The position numbers and the translations under genes are program-made. Positions 40,954 through 49,387 of a stretch of DNA of 64,000 nt are shown here, in pieces (position 1 is the first letter of the stretch; every line of letters begins with the position of its first letter). Location: contig NZ_AP017898.1 in assembly GCF_003609835.1 (NCBI RefSeq), positions 1,984,001 through 2,048,000 on the forward strand. Direction: 5' to 3'. Origin of the DNA: Sphingopyxis sp. FD7 (lineage in GTDB: Bacteria; Pseudomonadota; Alphaproteobacteria; Sphingomonadales; Sphingomonadaceae). Below the pieces are notes generated by a model. That model did no database searches. It saw only the letters and a program-made list of their open reading frames with translations, and was not told the origin of the DNA.

Positions 40954-41250
40954 ATGCAGAATGAAACCACCAATCTCTTCCGCCGCCGTGACACCTTCTT
41001 CGGTATCTGCGAGGCCGTGGGCCAGGATTTCGGCTTCAACCCGCTCTATCTGCGCCTGGCGTTCATCGCGCCGCTCTTCTTCTTCCCGGTGCAAAGCTTT
41101 GCCGCCTATTTCGGGCTCGGCCTCGTCGTGCTCGTGTCGCGCCTGCTTTTTCCGGCCAGGGTCGCGCCGACGGCCACCCCCGCGCTCAGCATGACCGAGG
41201 GCGGCGCGCAGTCGGCGTCCAAGGCCGACGAGCTCGCACTCGCAGCTTGA
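40954..41250 (+). CDS. PspC-domain membrane protein
   Basis: A 98-residue protein with a PspC domain (LFRRRDTFFGICEAVGQDFG, NPLYLRLAFIAPLFFFP) and two hydrophobic stretches. It ends in a polar, Ala/Ser-rich tail. PspC proteins take part in the phage-shock response to inner-membrane damage. The only Psp gene seen here, it has its own sigma-54 promoter, as Psp operons do in other proteobacteria. Shorter than classical PspC (about 120), so it may be a stand-alone variant. Confidence 0.82.
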   Translation: MQNETTNLFRRRDTFFGICEAVGQDFGFNPLYLRLAFIAPLFFFPVQSFAAYFGLGLVVLVSRLLFPARVAPTATPALSMTEGGAQSASKADELALAA

Positions 41251-41520
41251 GCCGAAGCGGCCGGGTTCTCCCTCTCCCCGAGTCCGCCGTTTCGCTCCGA
41301 TGGCGCGTTTCGCGCGCCATATATGGGACCGCCGAGCCTCTTCCCGGGGCTCGTCGGTCCCTTTATCCTTTGCAGGCCCACCGGCGCTGTCCCCCCCTGA
41401 AACAATCGCGCCGCAAATCCGTCCGCCCATATAAACGCGTCGTTTACGACGTTCGCCTATGACGGATCGCGAGCCATTCCATCGGCTTGGCCCCGGTCAG
41501 GCTCCAGAAAGGAACCCGCG

Positions 41521-42192
41521 TTGAGTCAGTCGCCGCAAATCCGAATGCCGACGCGCAGCGCCGCCGAACTGCTCGACGCGCTCGTCGCGCGCGAAGGCAC
41601 CGGCGCGCATCCGCACATCCGTTCGGGCGCGCTGTCGAGCGGCGCCGACGCGATGCGCAACCTTGCCGATGCGGTCCACTTCCTCTGCCTGCTCCACGGT
41701 CGCCATCCCGGCGTGATCGACAGCGCGGCGCGCAAGGCGGTCGATCCCGCGGCGCGCGCATGGATGGACCAGGCCGCCGCCGCCTTTGTCGATGAGCGCG
41801 CTTTCCTGTCGAAAATTGCCTCGGCGGCCGGCCCGGTGCCGAGCACAGCGGGTCAGGCGCAATGCGAGGCCGCGGTCGCCGCGCAATGCAAAGCGCTCGA
41901 CATGCTCGCCGAATCGGACCGTCACGGCTGCGCGCTCGGCGCGGCGATCGCGCTGACGCTCGACTGGCGGACGATCCGCGTGCTGCTCGACATCAGCGCG
42001 CTGCGGCTCGACCTCGCGCCGCCTGCCTGTTCGCTTCCCGACCTTCCCGGCACCGCGCGGCTCGCCGCGAGCGCCGCCGATACGCCTGCGGTCGAACGCG
42101 CGATGCTGTTCGGCGCGCAGCAGCTGATCGCGCAGCACAGCGGCCTGTGGGATCTGCTGGCGGCGCGCGCCGCCAGCCGCGCGCACAGCTGA
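41521..42192 (+). CDS. Hypothetical alanine-rich helical protein
   Basis: I do not recognise it. The 223-residue product is rich in Ala and Leu, predicted all-helical, with no signal peptide or membrane segment. It has a Cys near ALCLLHGRHPGV-like sequence (HFLCLLHGRHPGVIDSAARK) and paired Cys in CALGAAIALTLD. The proposed start is TTG 41521, 7-8 bases after AGGA; an in-frame ATG at 41545 is an alternative. It is followed by a GC-rich hairpin and then moxR on the same strand. Confidence 0.72.
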   Translation: MSQSPQIRMPTRSAAELLDALVAREGTGAHPHIRSGALSSGADAMRNLADAVHFLCLLHGRHPGVIDSAARKAVDPAARAWMDQAAAAFVDERAFLSKIASAAGPVPSTAGQAQCEAAVAAQCKALDMLAESDRHGCALGAAIALTLDWRTIRVLLDISALRLDLAPPACSLPDLPGTARLAASAADTPAVERAMLFGAQQLIAQHSGLWDLLAARAASRAHS

Positions 42193-42194
42193 AT

Positions 42195-42217
42195 CCCTCT
42201 CCCGCAGGCGGGAGGGG
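42195..42217. repeat. Single GC-rich hairpin (half of the two-arm family)
   Basis: CCCTCTCCCGCAGGCGGGAG followed by GGG, lying 3 bp after the stop of the preceding gene. It resembles one arm hairpin of the DUF559-associated family but lacks the GGGTGGGC tail. Confidence 0.7.
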
Positions 42218-42291
42218 AGACAAGCTTGCGCCCTCTCCCTCCCCCCGCTATGCCCGCTTGACGTTCACGTTAAGGGAAAGGCAGCCAGCCG

Positions 42292-43137
42292 ATGCGCTTT
42301 GAAGGAACCAGCGCCTATATCGCCACCGACGACCTCAAGGTCGCGGTCAACGCCGCGACACTCCTCCGCCGCCCCCTGCTCGTGAAGGGCGAACCGGGCA
42401 CGGGCAAGACCGTGCTCGCCGAGGAGATAGCGAAAGCATTCGACGCGCCGCTGATCACCTGGAACATCAAATCGACGACCAAGGCGCAGCAAGGGCTTTA
42501 CGAATATGATGCGGTGGCGCGCCTGCGCGACGGGCAACTTGGCGAAGAGCGCGTTCACGACATCCGCAACTACATCAAGCGCGGCAAATTATGGGAAGCC
42601 TTCACTTCGCCCAGGCTTCCCGTGCTGCTGATCGACGAGATCGACAAGGCGGACATCGAGTTTCCGAACGACCTGCTTCAGGAACTCGATCGCATGGCCT
42701 TCCACGTCTATGAAACCGACGAAACGATCAGCGCGAAGGAACGCCCGATCGTCGTCATCACCTCGAACAATGAAAAGGAACTGCCCGACGCCTTTCTGCG
42801 CCGCTGCTTCTTTCACTATATCAAGTTTCCCGATCGCGACACGATGGCGGCGATCGTCGAGGTCCATTTCCCCGGCATCCAGAAGACGCTGGTGAGCCGC
42901 GCGATGGACATTTTCTATGATGTGCGCGAGGTGCCGGGGCTCAAGAAAAAGCCGTCGACGAGCGAACTCATCGACTGGCTCAAGCTGCTGCTTGCCGAGG
43001 ACATGCCGCTCGAAGTGCTTCAGAACCGCGATGTCGGCAAGGCGATCCCGCCCTTGCACGGCGCCCTCCTCAAGAATGAACAGGATGTGATGCTGTTCGA
43101 AAAGCTCGCCTTCATGGCCCGGCGACAGGGGGGCTGA
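42292..43137 (+). CDS. MoxR-family AAA+ ATPase
   Basis: A 281-residue AAA+ protein. Walker A is VKGEPGTGKTVLAEEIAKAF; Walker B is LPVLLIDEIDKADIEF; sensor 1 is VVITSNNEKELPDAF; the Arg finger region is LRRCFFHYIKFPD. MoxR ATPases work with VWA-domain partners to assemble or activate enzymes. A VWA (CoxE-like) gene lies 2.2 kb downstream at 45374, separated by a chemoreceptor on the other strand. It overlaps the next gene as TGATG. Confidence 0.92.
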   Translation: MRFEGTSAYIATDDLKVAVNAATLLRRPLLVKGEPGTGKTVLAEEIAKAFDAPLITWNIKSTTKAQQGLYEYDAVARLRDGQLGEERVHDIRNYIKRGKLWEAFTSPRLPVLLIDEIDKADIEFPNDLLQELDRMAFHVYETDETISAKERPIVVITSNNEKELPDAFLRRCFFHYIKFPDRDTMAAIVEVHFPGIQKTLVSRAMDIFYDVREVPGLKKKPSTSELIDWLKLLLAEDMPLEVLQNRDVGKAIPPLHGALLKNEQDVMLFEKLAFMARRQGG

Positions 43138-43568
43138 TGGCGTATAGCGGCGAATGTTCGTGCGGTGCGGTCAAGGTGCGCATCGACGCCGAGCCGTTGA
43201 CGGTGCGGCAATGCTGGTGCCGCCGCTGCCAGAAGATCGCCGCGGGCGGGCCGACGCATAATGCGATCTTTCCGACCGAAAGCATCGTCGCCGACGGCCT
43301 TCTGGCGTCGGACAGCTATATCGCCGACAGCGGCAACACCCTGACCCGCTGGCATTGCGCGGCGTGCGGCACGCCGATGTTCAGCGCCTCATCGGCGCGC
43401 CCGCAGCTGCGCGTCGTCCGCCTGGGCGTTCTCGACGGATCGCATGGCTTGAAGCCCACCGTCGCGATCTGGACGAGCGAAGCGCCCGATTGGGCGATCA
43501 TCGATCCGTCGATGGACCAGTTTCCGGAGCAGCCGCCCGCGCCGCCACCCCAGAATTGCCGGAATTGA
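43137..43568 (+). CDS. GFA-domain (CENP-V/GFA fold) protein
   Basis: A 143-residue protein with the GFA zinc ligands: YSGECSCGAVKV, VRQCWCRRCQKIA and HCAACGTPMFS. The fold is that of the glutathione-dependent formaldehyde-activating enzyme family, though most members have no proven substrate. It is coupled to moxR by a one-base overlap. The proline-rich end (EQPPAPPPQNC) is not part of the domain. Confidence 0.9.
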   Translation: MAYSGECSCGAVKVRIDAEPLTVRQCWCRRCQKIAAGGPTHNAIFPTESIVADGLLASDSYIADSGNTLTRWHCAACGTPMFSASSARPQLRVVRLGVLDGSHGLKPTVAIWTSEAPDWAIIDPSMDQFPEQPPAPPPQNCRN

Positions 43569-43610
43569 TCGCGGCGCGGGCGTAACCCTCCCCCGCGCGG
43601 CCGTCCGTCG

Positions 43611-45008
43611 TCAAAGCTGGTATGCCACCTCGACATCGCCCCAGCGGCGTCCGCCGATGATCGCGGGCATATAGACGTTGCGCACGGTCAGATAATTGAT
43701 CCCGTCGCCTTCCTGGCGATAAACCGTCATGAAAAAGGGCGCCGTGCTGCGTTTCGCCGCGGCGTCGGTTTCGTCGAACAGGATGCGCCCGTTGCGGCAG
43801 TGCGCCGTGTCATGTTCAAGGTCGCCGGTCGGCGTGCGCGAACAGTCGGTGATGTGGGTCGGCAGAAAGCCGTTCATGTCGCCCGCCGACGACATCTTGA
43901 TTTCGGGATGCTGCGCGACGACGCGGTCGAACAGCGGGCGCCAGTTGGCGTCGGCCCAGTCGCTGAGCGTGGTGCGAAAACGTTCGGGGTTCGAGTTCGG
44001 TACACGCACATAATCGGTGTCGAACAATTGCTCCATCGTCAGCTCGCCGCGCGCGAGCGCATGTTCGGCGATTTCGACGAACTCATCGCGCACCTTGGCC
44101 GCGAGCGCGACGATTGCCGAATCCCGCGGGCTGACCCCGGCGGAAATCACCGCATTGAACATGCGGTTCGATACATGCTCCATCGTCAGGATCGAATCGC
44201 GCGTGCCGATCAGGGTCGAACTATTGTCGCGCACCGACGCGACGACGCGGTCGAGCGCCTCGCGCACCTTGGCCCCGTTTGCGTGGACCATCGCGCTCGA
44301 CTGCGCGATGCGGTCGCTCTGGTCGTCGAGCAGCGCGACGAGGTGCGTTGCATCGTGAAGCGCATCGGTGATCGTTTCAAACTGCGCCTCGGCGCGGCTC
44401 GACTGTTCGACCCCCGACTGGATTTCGGTGACCAGCCCGCTCGCTTCGACGGCGAGGCTGCCGATCGAACGGCGGATTTCGTCGGTCGCGCCGCGGGTAT
44501 TCTGCGCCAGCTTCTTCACCTCGGCGGCGACGACGGCAAAGGTGCGCCCGGCGTCGCCCGCGCGTTCGGCCTCGATCGCGGCGTTGAGCGCGAGCATGTT
44601 GGTGGTCTTGGCGATCGACTCGATCGACTGGCTGACCTGCTGCACCTGCTCCATCACCGCGGCGAAATTGGTGACATGTGCGCCCAGTCGCGCGATGAGG
44701 TCGATGACCGACCGGAACTCGCTGACCGCCGCGTTGACGCGCTCGGCCCCGACATCGAGCTGTTCGCGCGCGCGCGCCGAGAGCAGCTTCGCTTCGTCGG
44801 TCGAATCGGCGATCTGGCGCTGGTCGGCCTCGAGGCTGACGACGTAATTTTCGAGCCGCCCAAGCTCGGCGATCTGGCGGTCCATCTGGTCGGTCGCGCG
44901 CTTGATGCGCCCGGCGGCATCGCTGCACCCAACCGCCAACTCGCCGCAATCGCTGGCGACCGACTGGTCGAGAATCGGCGTCGCCGGATTGATCGGATCA
45001 TATTTCAT
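43611..45008 (-). CDS. Soluble methyl-accepting chemotaxis protein with a C-terminal sensor-like domain
   Basis: A 465-residue chemoreceptor without membrane segments. The coiled-coil signalling part has the hairpin tip [20 protein letters not shown], then [20 protein letters not shown], near residues 150-200. The C-terminal 150 residues (from about [18 protein letters not shown] to [20 protein letters not shown]) form a separate domain reminiscent of PAS/Cache-type sensors. This order, signalling part first and sensor last, is unusual among classical receptors. The ATG giving [10 protein letters not shown] is chosen. The che operon at the left edge could serve it. Ligand unknown. Confidence 0.87.
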   Translation of the reverse strand: MKYDPINPATPILDQSVASDCGELAVGCSDAAGRIKRATDQMDRQIAELGRLENYVVSLEADQRQIADSTDEAKLLSARAREQLDVGAERVNAAVSEFRSVIDLIARLGAHVTNFAAVMEQVQQVSQSIESIAKTTNMLALNAAIEAERAGDAGRTFAVVAAEVKKLAQNTRGATDEIRRSIGSLAVEASGLVTEIQSGVEQSSRAEAQFETITDALHDATHLVALLDDQSDRIAQSSAMVHANGAKVREALDRVVASVRDNSSTLIGTRDSILTMEHVSNRMFNAVISAGVSPRDSAIVALAAKVRDEFVEIAEHALARGELTMEQLFDTDYVRVPNSNPERFRTTLSDWADANWRPLFDRVVAQHPEIKMSSAGDMNGFLPTHITDCSRTPTGDLEHDTAHCRNGRILFDETDAAAKRSTAPFFMTVYRQEGDGINYLTVRNVYMPAIIGGRRWGDVEVAYQL

Positions 45009-45123
45009 TGGCTTGCCCACATCCCGGAATGATCGCAAAGCTATGCCCAACATTGGTTAACGGGGCGTCAATGGGTGCGCGGCGGCGATGACGGCTTTGG
45101 GGTGGGGAGCGGACGTTGATGGT

Positions 45124-45249
45124 CCTCCCCCGCAGGGGGAGGGGGACCACCCGAAGGGTGGTGGAGGGGTACAGGCCCGCATAGGCCCGTTCGACCGATG
45201 GTACCCCTCCACCATGCTTCGCATGGTCCCCCTCCCCGTTCCGGGGAGG
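45124..45249. repeat. Bipartite palindromic repeat with compensatory changes
   Basis: Two 49-bp halves (45124-45172 and 45201-45249) are inverted copies separated by 28 bp. Each has two internal hairpins. The left has CCTCCCCC/GGGGGAGG and ACCACCC-GAA-GGGTGGT. The right has CCTCCCC/GGGGAGG and ACCATGC-TTC-GCATGGT. The stems differ in sequence but stay paired. Confidence 0.92.
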
Positions 45250-45373
45250 AACTTACAGGTCCGCAACCGGCCGAACGGCGCCATCCGAAAATCGACCTTG
45301 CCCCGGCCGCCCATCACTTTCCGTAAACGTAAAGTGATTGCACCCGCCGCGTCGACAGGTTACCCCTGCGTCC

Positions 45374-46552
45374 ATGTTTTTCGGTTTCCTCGACGAGCTT
45401 CGCGCCGCGGGCATTCCCGCCAGCCTGAAAGAGCATCTGATGCTGCTGGAGGCGCTCGACCGCGAGGTCATCGACCGTACCCCCGAACAATTTTATTATC
45501 TATCCCGCGCGATCTATGTGAAGGACGAAGGCCTGCTCGATCGTTTCGACCAGGTGTTCAACAAGGTTTTCAAGGGGTTGCTTGCCGATTACGGTCAGAA
45601 TCCCGTCGACATTCCCGAAGAATGGCTGAAAGCCGTCGCCGAGAAATATCTCACCGCCGAAGAGCTGGAAGCGATCAAGTCGCTGGGCGACTGGGACGAG
45701 ATCATGGAGACGCTGAAAAAGCGGCTCGAGGAACAGCAGAAGCGCCACGAGGGCGGCAACAAATGGATCGGCACCGGCGGCACCAGCCCCTTCGGCAATT
45801 CGGGCTATAATCCCGAGGGCGTGCGGATCGGCGGCGAGAGCAAGCACAAGCGCGCGCTCAAGGTCTGGGAAAAGCGCGAGTTCCAGAATCTCGACAACAC
45901 GAAGGAACTCGGCACCCGTAACATCAAGATCGCGCTCCGCCGCCTGCGCAAGTTCGCGCGCGAGGGCGCAGCCGACGAGCTCGACATAGCGGGCACGATC
46001 GACGGCACCGCGCGGCAGGGCTGGCTCGACATCAAGATGCGCCCCGAGCGGCGCAATGCGGTCAAGCTGCTCCTGTTTCTCGACGTCGGCGGATCGATGG
46101 ATCCGTTCATCAAGCTGTGCGAGGAATTGTTCAGCGCCGCGACGAGCGAGTTCAAGAATCTGGAGTTCTTCTATTTCCACAACTGCCCCTATGAGGGGGT
46201 GTGGAAAGACAATAAGCGCCGCTGGTCCGAACGCACGCCGATGTGGGACATCCTCCACAAATATGGCCATGATTACAAGGTCGTCTTCGTCGGCGATGCC
46301 TCGATGAGCGCCTATGAAATCACCCATCCGGGCGGCAGCGTCGAGCATTTCAACGAGGAATCGGGCGCGGTGTGGCTCCAGCGGATCACCCATGTCTATC
46401 CTGCCGCGGTGTGGCTGAACCCCGTGCCCGAGGCGCATTGGGGCTACACCCAGTCGGTGAAGCTCATCAAACAGCTGATGAACGACCGCATGTACCCGCT
46501 GACCCTCGCCGGCCTCGACGACGCGATGCGCGAGCTGACGCGCAAGCATTGA
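45374..46552 (+). CDS. VWA-domain CoxE-like protein
   Basis: A 392-residue protein of the CoxE/VWA group. The C-terminal half contains a von Willebrand A-like domain with a MIDAS-like start LLLFLDVGGSMDPF and VVFVGDASMSAYEITHPGGS. The N-terminal half is helical and charged (EEWLKAVAEKYLTAEELEAI). The Gly in DVGGS replaces the first Ser of the classical DxSxS motif, which may affect metal binding. CoxE-like proteins act with MoxR-type ATPases; the MoxR gene at 42292 is the likely partner. Confidence 0.9.
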   Translation: MFFGFLDELRAAGIPASLKEHLMLLEALDREVIDRTPEQFYYLSRAIYVKDEGLLDRFDQVFNKVFKGLLADYGQNPVDIPEEWLKAVAEKYLTAEELEAIKSLGDWDEIMETLKKRLEEQQKRHEGGNKWIGTGGTSPFGNSGYNPEGVRIGGESKHKRALKVWEKREFQNLDNTKELGTRNIKIALRRLRKFAREGAADELDIAGTIDGTARQGWLDIKMRPERRNAVKLLLFLDVGGSMDPFIKLCEELFSAATSEFKNLEFFYFHNCPYEGVWKDNKRRWSERTPMWDILHKYGHDYKVVFVGDASMSAYEITHPGGSVEHFNEESGAVWLQRITHVYPAAVWLNPVPEAHWGYTQSVKLIKQLMNDRMYPLTLAGLDDAMRELTRKH

Positions 46553-46569
46553 CGTAGCGCGATCGGGCG

Positions 46570-48057
46570 ATGGCAAGAACTCTGTTGGCCCGTATCGGCC
46601 TGGTCCTGACGGGATTACTGCTGTTTCTTGTCGCCGCGCTGCTCTGGCCGCCAGCGAACGCGCCGCTGCCAGCACGACACGCCAGCCTGCTGATCGACGG
46701 AGCGCGGATTATTGATGTCGAAAGCGGCACGGCGGGCGACCCCACCCGCATACTGGTGCGCGGCGGGCGGATCGCGGCGATTGCGCCGGACCTCGCGCCG
46801 CCCACGGGCGCCCATCGCGTCGACGCGCGCGGCCGATGGCTGATGCCCGGCCTGTGGGACATGCACAGCCACAGTTTCAAGGTTTCGCCGCAACTCCATC
46901 TCCCCTTGCAGCTGGCATCAGGGATAACCGCGGTGCGCGACATGATGGGCTGCCCCGAAAGGACCGATCCGCTGCTCGCCTGCCATGCCGACAAGCGGCG
47001 CTGGTCGGCGGCGGCGGCGGCGGGGACGATGGCGAGCCCGCGCTTCATCGCCGATGCAAGCTTCTATTATGAGGATCCTTCGCTGACCCCCGCGACGGTC
47101 AAGGCGCGCGTCGCCGAAGATCGCGCGCGCGGTGCGCGCTTGCTCAAGGTCTATAACAATCTGCCGCTCGCCGCCTATCGCACGCTTGCAGGCGAAGCCC
47201 AGGCCCAGGGCATGTCGCTGGTGGGTCATGTCCCCAAGGCGGTCCCGCTCGCCGAAGCGGTTGCGCGTGGCCAGCGCAGTTTCGAGCATGGCCGGATTTT
47301 CATCGAGGGTTGTTTCGCCGACGCCGCTCGCTGGCGCGCCGGACATTATGACAAGCTGCCCCGCCCGCAACTGATCGCGCATATGCTCGGCGCGCGCAAT
47401 CGCGCTGGCTGCGAGGCGATCATGGGCGGCATGGCCGCGCGCAATATCGCTTTCGTTCCGACGCTGGTGACGCGCGAGGAGGATGCACGGGCGCATGACC
47501 CCGCCTATTTGCGTGACCCGCGTCTCGTCTATGCTGATCCGCTGTCGCGCTGGGCCTTTGGCGACGATGCGGCGGGAACCGCAGCGATATATGCCGCGCC
47601 CGAGGATCGCGCGCTGCTTGCCGGGGTGCTGCGACAAGCGCAGGCCGACACGCTGGCCGCACATCGCGCCGGCATGCCGGTGCTTGTGGGCAGCGACACG
47701 ATCATCGCCGGCCCGAAGTTTCACGACGAGATGGGGCTGCTGGTCGACTCCGGGCTGACGCCCGCCGAAGTGCTCCGCGCCGCCACCCTCGACGCCGCGC
47801 GCTTCGCCGGACTCGATCGCGACTATGGCAGCGTCGCGGTCGGAAAGCATGCCGACCTGTTGCTTCTCGACGCCGATCCGCTGGCCGACATCGGCAACAG
47901 TCGGCGAATCGCGGCCGTTATTCTGGGCGGCCATCTCTACGACCGCGGGGGCGTCGCAGCGCTGCTCGATTTCGTGCGCGCGCAGGCCGCGCATCCCGGC
48001 AACGGTATTCGGCTTATCTGGGGCTTTCTGACCAGCCCCGCCAGCGCGGACCTGTGA
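46570..48057 (+). CDS. Amidohydrolase-family protein with an N-terminal membrane anchor
   Basis: A 495-residue metal-dependent hydrolase. One N-terminal helix (LARIGLVLTGLLLFLVAALL) suggests export with the anchor retained. The core has the His pair in PGLWDMHSHSFK, a likely metal-bridging Lys in LLKVYNNLP, His in SLVGHVPKAVPL and Asp in VLVGSDTIIAG, followed by the usual GSVAVGKHADLLLLDADPL end. The family includes imidazolonepropionase-like and dipeptidase-like enzymes; the substrate cannot be assigned. The stop overlaps the start of the next gene. Confidence 0.86.
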   Translation: MARTLLARIGLVLTGLLLFLVAALLWPPANAPLPARHASLLIDGARIIDVESGTAGDPTRILVRGGRIAAIAPDLAPPTGAHRVDARGRWLMPGLWDMHSHSFKVSPQLHLPLQLASGITAVRDMMGCPERTDPLLACHADKRRWSAAAAAGTMASPRFIADASFYYEDPSLTPATVKARVAEDRARGARLLKVYNNLPLAAYRTLAGEAQAQGMSLVGHVPKAVPLAEAVARGQRSFEHGRIFIEGCFADAARWRAGHYDKLPRPQLIAHMLGARNRAGCEAIMGGMAARNIAFVPTLVTREEDARAHDPAYLRDPRLVYADPLSRWAFGDDAAGTAAIYAAPEDRALLAGVLRQAQADTLAAHRAGMPVLVGSDTIIAGPKFHDEMGLLVDSGLTPAEVLRAATLDAARFAGLDRDYGSVAVGKHADLLLLDADPLADIGNSRRIAAVILGGHLYDRGGVAALLDFVRAQAAHPGNGIRLIWGFLTSPASADL

Positions 48058-48917
48058 GTATTACGCAGCGACCGGGCGTGTCGCACAGCCGCTTCCACGC
48101 GGTCCGCACGCGGCTGGAGGCGATGGCGGTCGCGCCGGGACCGCGCGGCTGGTTCCTGGAGTTTCTGGTGTTCGGGTTCAAGCAGGGCTGGGCGTGCCTG
48201 TTCGGCGGCCTGATGCTCGCGCTGCTCCTCGGCACGCATGTCTTCTGGCCCGACGATGCGCCGCTCCATCGCTACGACGCGATCACCATCGGCGCGGTGC
48301 TCATCCAGCTCGCCATGCTCGCCTTCCGGCTCGAAACGCCGAAGGAAGCGCTGGTCATCCTGCTCTTCCACATCGTCGGCACGGTGATGGAGCTGTTCAA
48401 GACCGCCGCGGGATCGTGGCAATATCCCGAAGCGAGCCTGCTCCACATCGGCGCGGTGCCGCTCTTCTCGGGTTTCATGTATGCCGCGGTCGGCAGCTAT
48501 ATCGCGCGCGTCTGGCGCATCTTCGATTTTCGCTACACGGGCTATCCGCCGGTCTGGACGAGCTATGTGCTCGCCGCCGCCATCTATATCAATTTCTTCG
48601 CGCACCATTGGACCTATGACATCCGCTGGTTGCTGTTCGCGGCGACCGGCCTGCTCTTCTGGCGCTGTCAGGTGTGGTTCCGCCCGCTCCACGTCCATCG
48701 CCGGATGCCCCTGCTCGTCGGCTGGGGGCTGGTCGCGCTGTTCATCTGGTTCGCCGAGAATATCGGCACCTTCGCCCGTGCCTGGACCTATCCCAGCCAG
48801 AATGACGGCTGGCATATGGTCGGGCTGGAAAAGCTCGGCAGCTGGTATCTGCTGATGATCATCTCGTTCGTGCTGGTCAGTTTGGTGCAGCGGCCGAAGG
48901 AGCCAGGTCACTTGTAG
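48054..48917 (+). CDS. DUF817 membrane protein
   Basis: A 287-residue protein with about eight hydrophobic segments, matching the DUF817 family. Landmarks are LEFLVFGFKQGWACLFGGLM, HIVGTVMELFKTAAGSWQYP, GFMYAAVGSYIARVWRIFDF and the end ENIGTFARAWTYPSQNDGWH. Function unknown. It starts at GTG 48054, overlapping the preceding stop (GTGA), so it is coupled to the amidohydrolase gene. Its 3' end overlaps the convergent DUF559 gene by 10 bp. Confidence 0.9.
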   Translation: MSITQRPGVSHSRFHAVRTRLEAMAVAPGPRGWFLEFLVFGFKQGWACLFGGLMLALLLGTHVFWPDDAPLHRYDAITIGAVLIQLAMLAFRLETPKEALVILLFHIVGTVMELFKTAAGSWQYPEASLLHIGAVPLFSGFMYAAVGSYIARVWRIFDFRYTGYPPVWTSYVLAAAIYINFFAHHWTYDIRWLLFAATGLLFWRCQVWFRPLHVHRRMPLLVGWGLVALFIWFAENIGTFARAWTYPSQNDGWHMVGLEKLGSWYLLMIISFVLVSLVQRPKEPGHL

Positions 48918-49315
48918 CGCGGCCGCCTCACTCTCCCCTCCCTGAAAGGGAGGGGTTGGGGGTGGGTACCGCCGAGGCACTCGGCGGCTTCTTGGAGGAT
49001 CAGCCGGGCGACGCCTTCTGGATTAGAGAGTGCGTCGTTGTTCCAAATCCGCATGACTCGCCAGCCTTCGGACTCGAGAAACTTCGTCCGGCGATCGTCA
49101 TAGTTTTGCTGCTCAAGATGCTGGCTGCCGTCGAATTCGATCGCCAACTTTGCTTTGCGGCATGCGAGATCGACTATGTACGAACCCACCACGAGCTGCC
49201 GAGTGAACGATGGCCGATAATTGGAAAGCAGCTGCCACATGGCCCGCTCAGCAGGCGTTGCCTCGTTACGCAACCGGCGCGCACGATCAGTCATTTCTTT
49301 CGGCACGCGACGCAT
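48908..49315 (-). CDS. DUF559 (Vsr-like endonuclease fold) protein, copy 2
   Basis: A 135-residue DUF559 protein. Shared blocks with copy 1: RARRLRNEATPAERAMWQLL, RQLVVGSYIVDLACRKAKLA, IEFDGSQHLEQQNYDDRRTK and GWRVMRIWNNDALSNPEGV. The Asp in YIVDLAC and Glu/Asp in AIEFDGSQH are the expected metal ligands. The C-terminal end (GGTHPQPLPFREGRV) is coded by the palindromic arm, as in copy 1. The copies have clearly diverged in sequence, so neither is a recent duplicate of the other. Confidence 0.9.
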   Translation of the reverse strand: MRRVPKEMTDRARRLRNEATPAERAMWQLLSNYRPSFTRQLVVGSYIVDLACRKAKLAIEFDGSQHLEQQNYDDRRTKFLESEGWRVMRIWNNDALSNPEGVARLILQEAAECLGGTHPQPLPFREGRVRRPRYK

Positions 49316-49385
49316 GATCGATAGGTAGCGCGGCGAGCTTCGCTCGCCAACCCACCCCTAACCCCTCCCTGAAGAAGGGAGGGGG
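48935..49385 (-). mobile_element. Candidate mobile unit: arm-DUF559 gene-arm (copy 2)
   Basis: The left arm (48935-48967) is the hairpin CCCTCCCTGAAAGGGAGGG with a GTTGGGGGTGGGT tail. The right arm (49350-49385) is ACCCACCCCTAACC and the hairpin CTCCCTGAAGAAGGGAG. They are inverted copies facing inward with the gene between. Here there are no extra outer arms. The gene lies in the same orientation relative to the arms as in copy 1. Confidence 0.6.
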
Positions 49386-49387
49386 AC

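Noticed and set aside
45057-45317. Minus-strand frame across the bipartite repeat
   Set aside because: Coded almost wholly by the repeat; Pro/Gly-rich low-complexity product.
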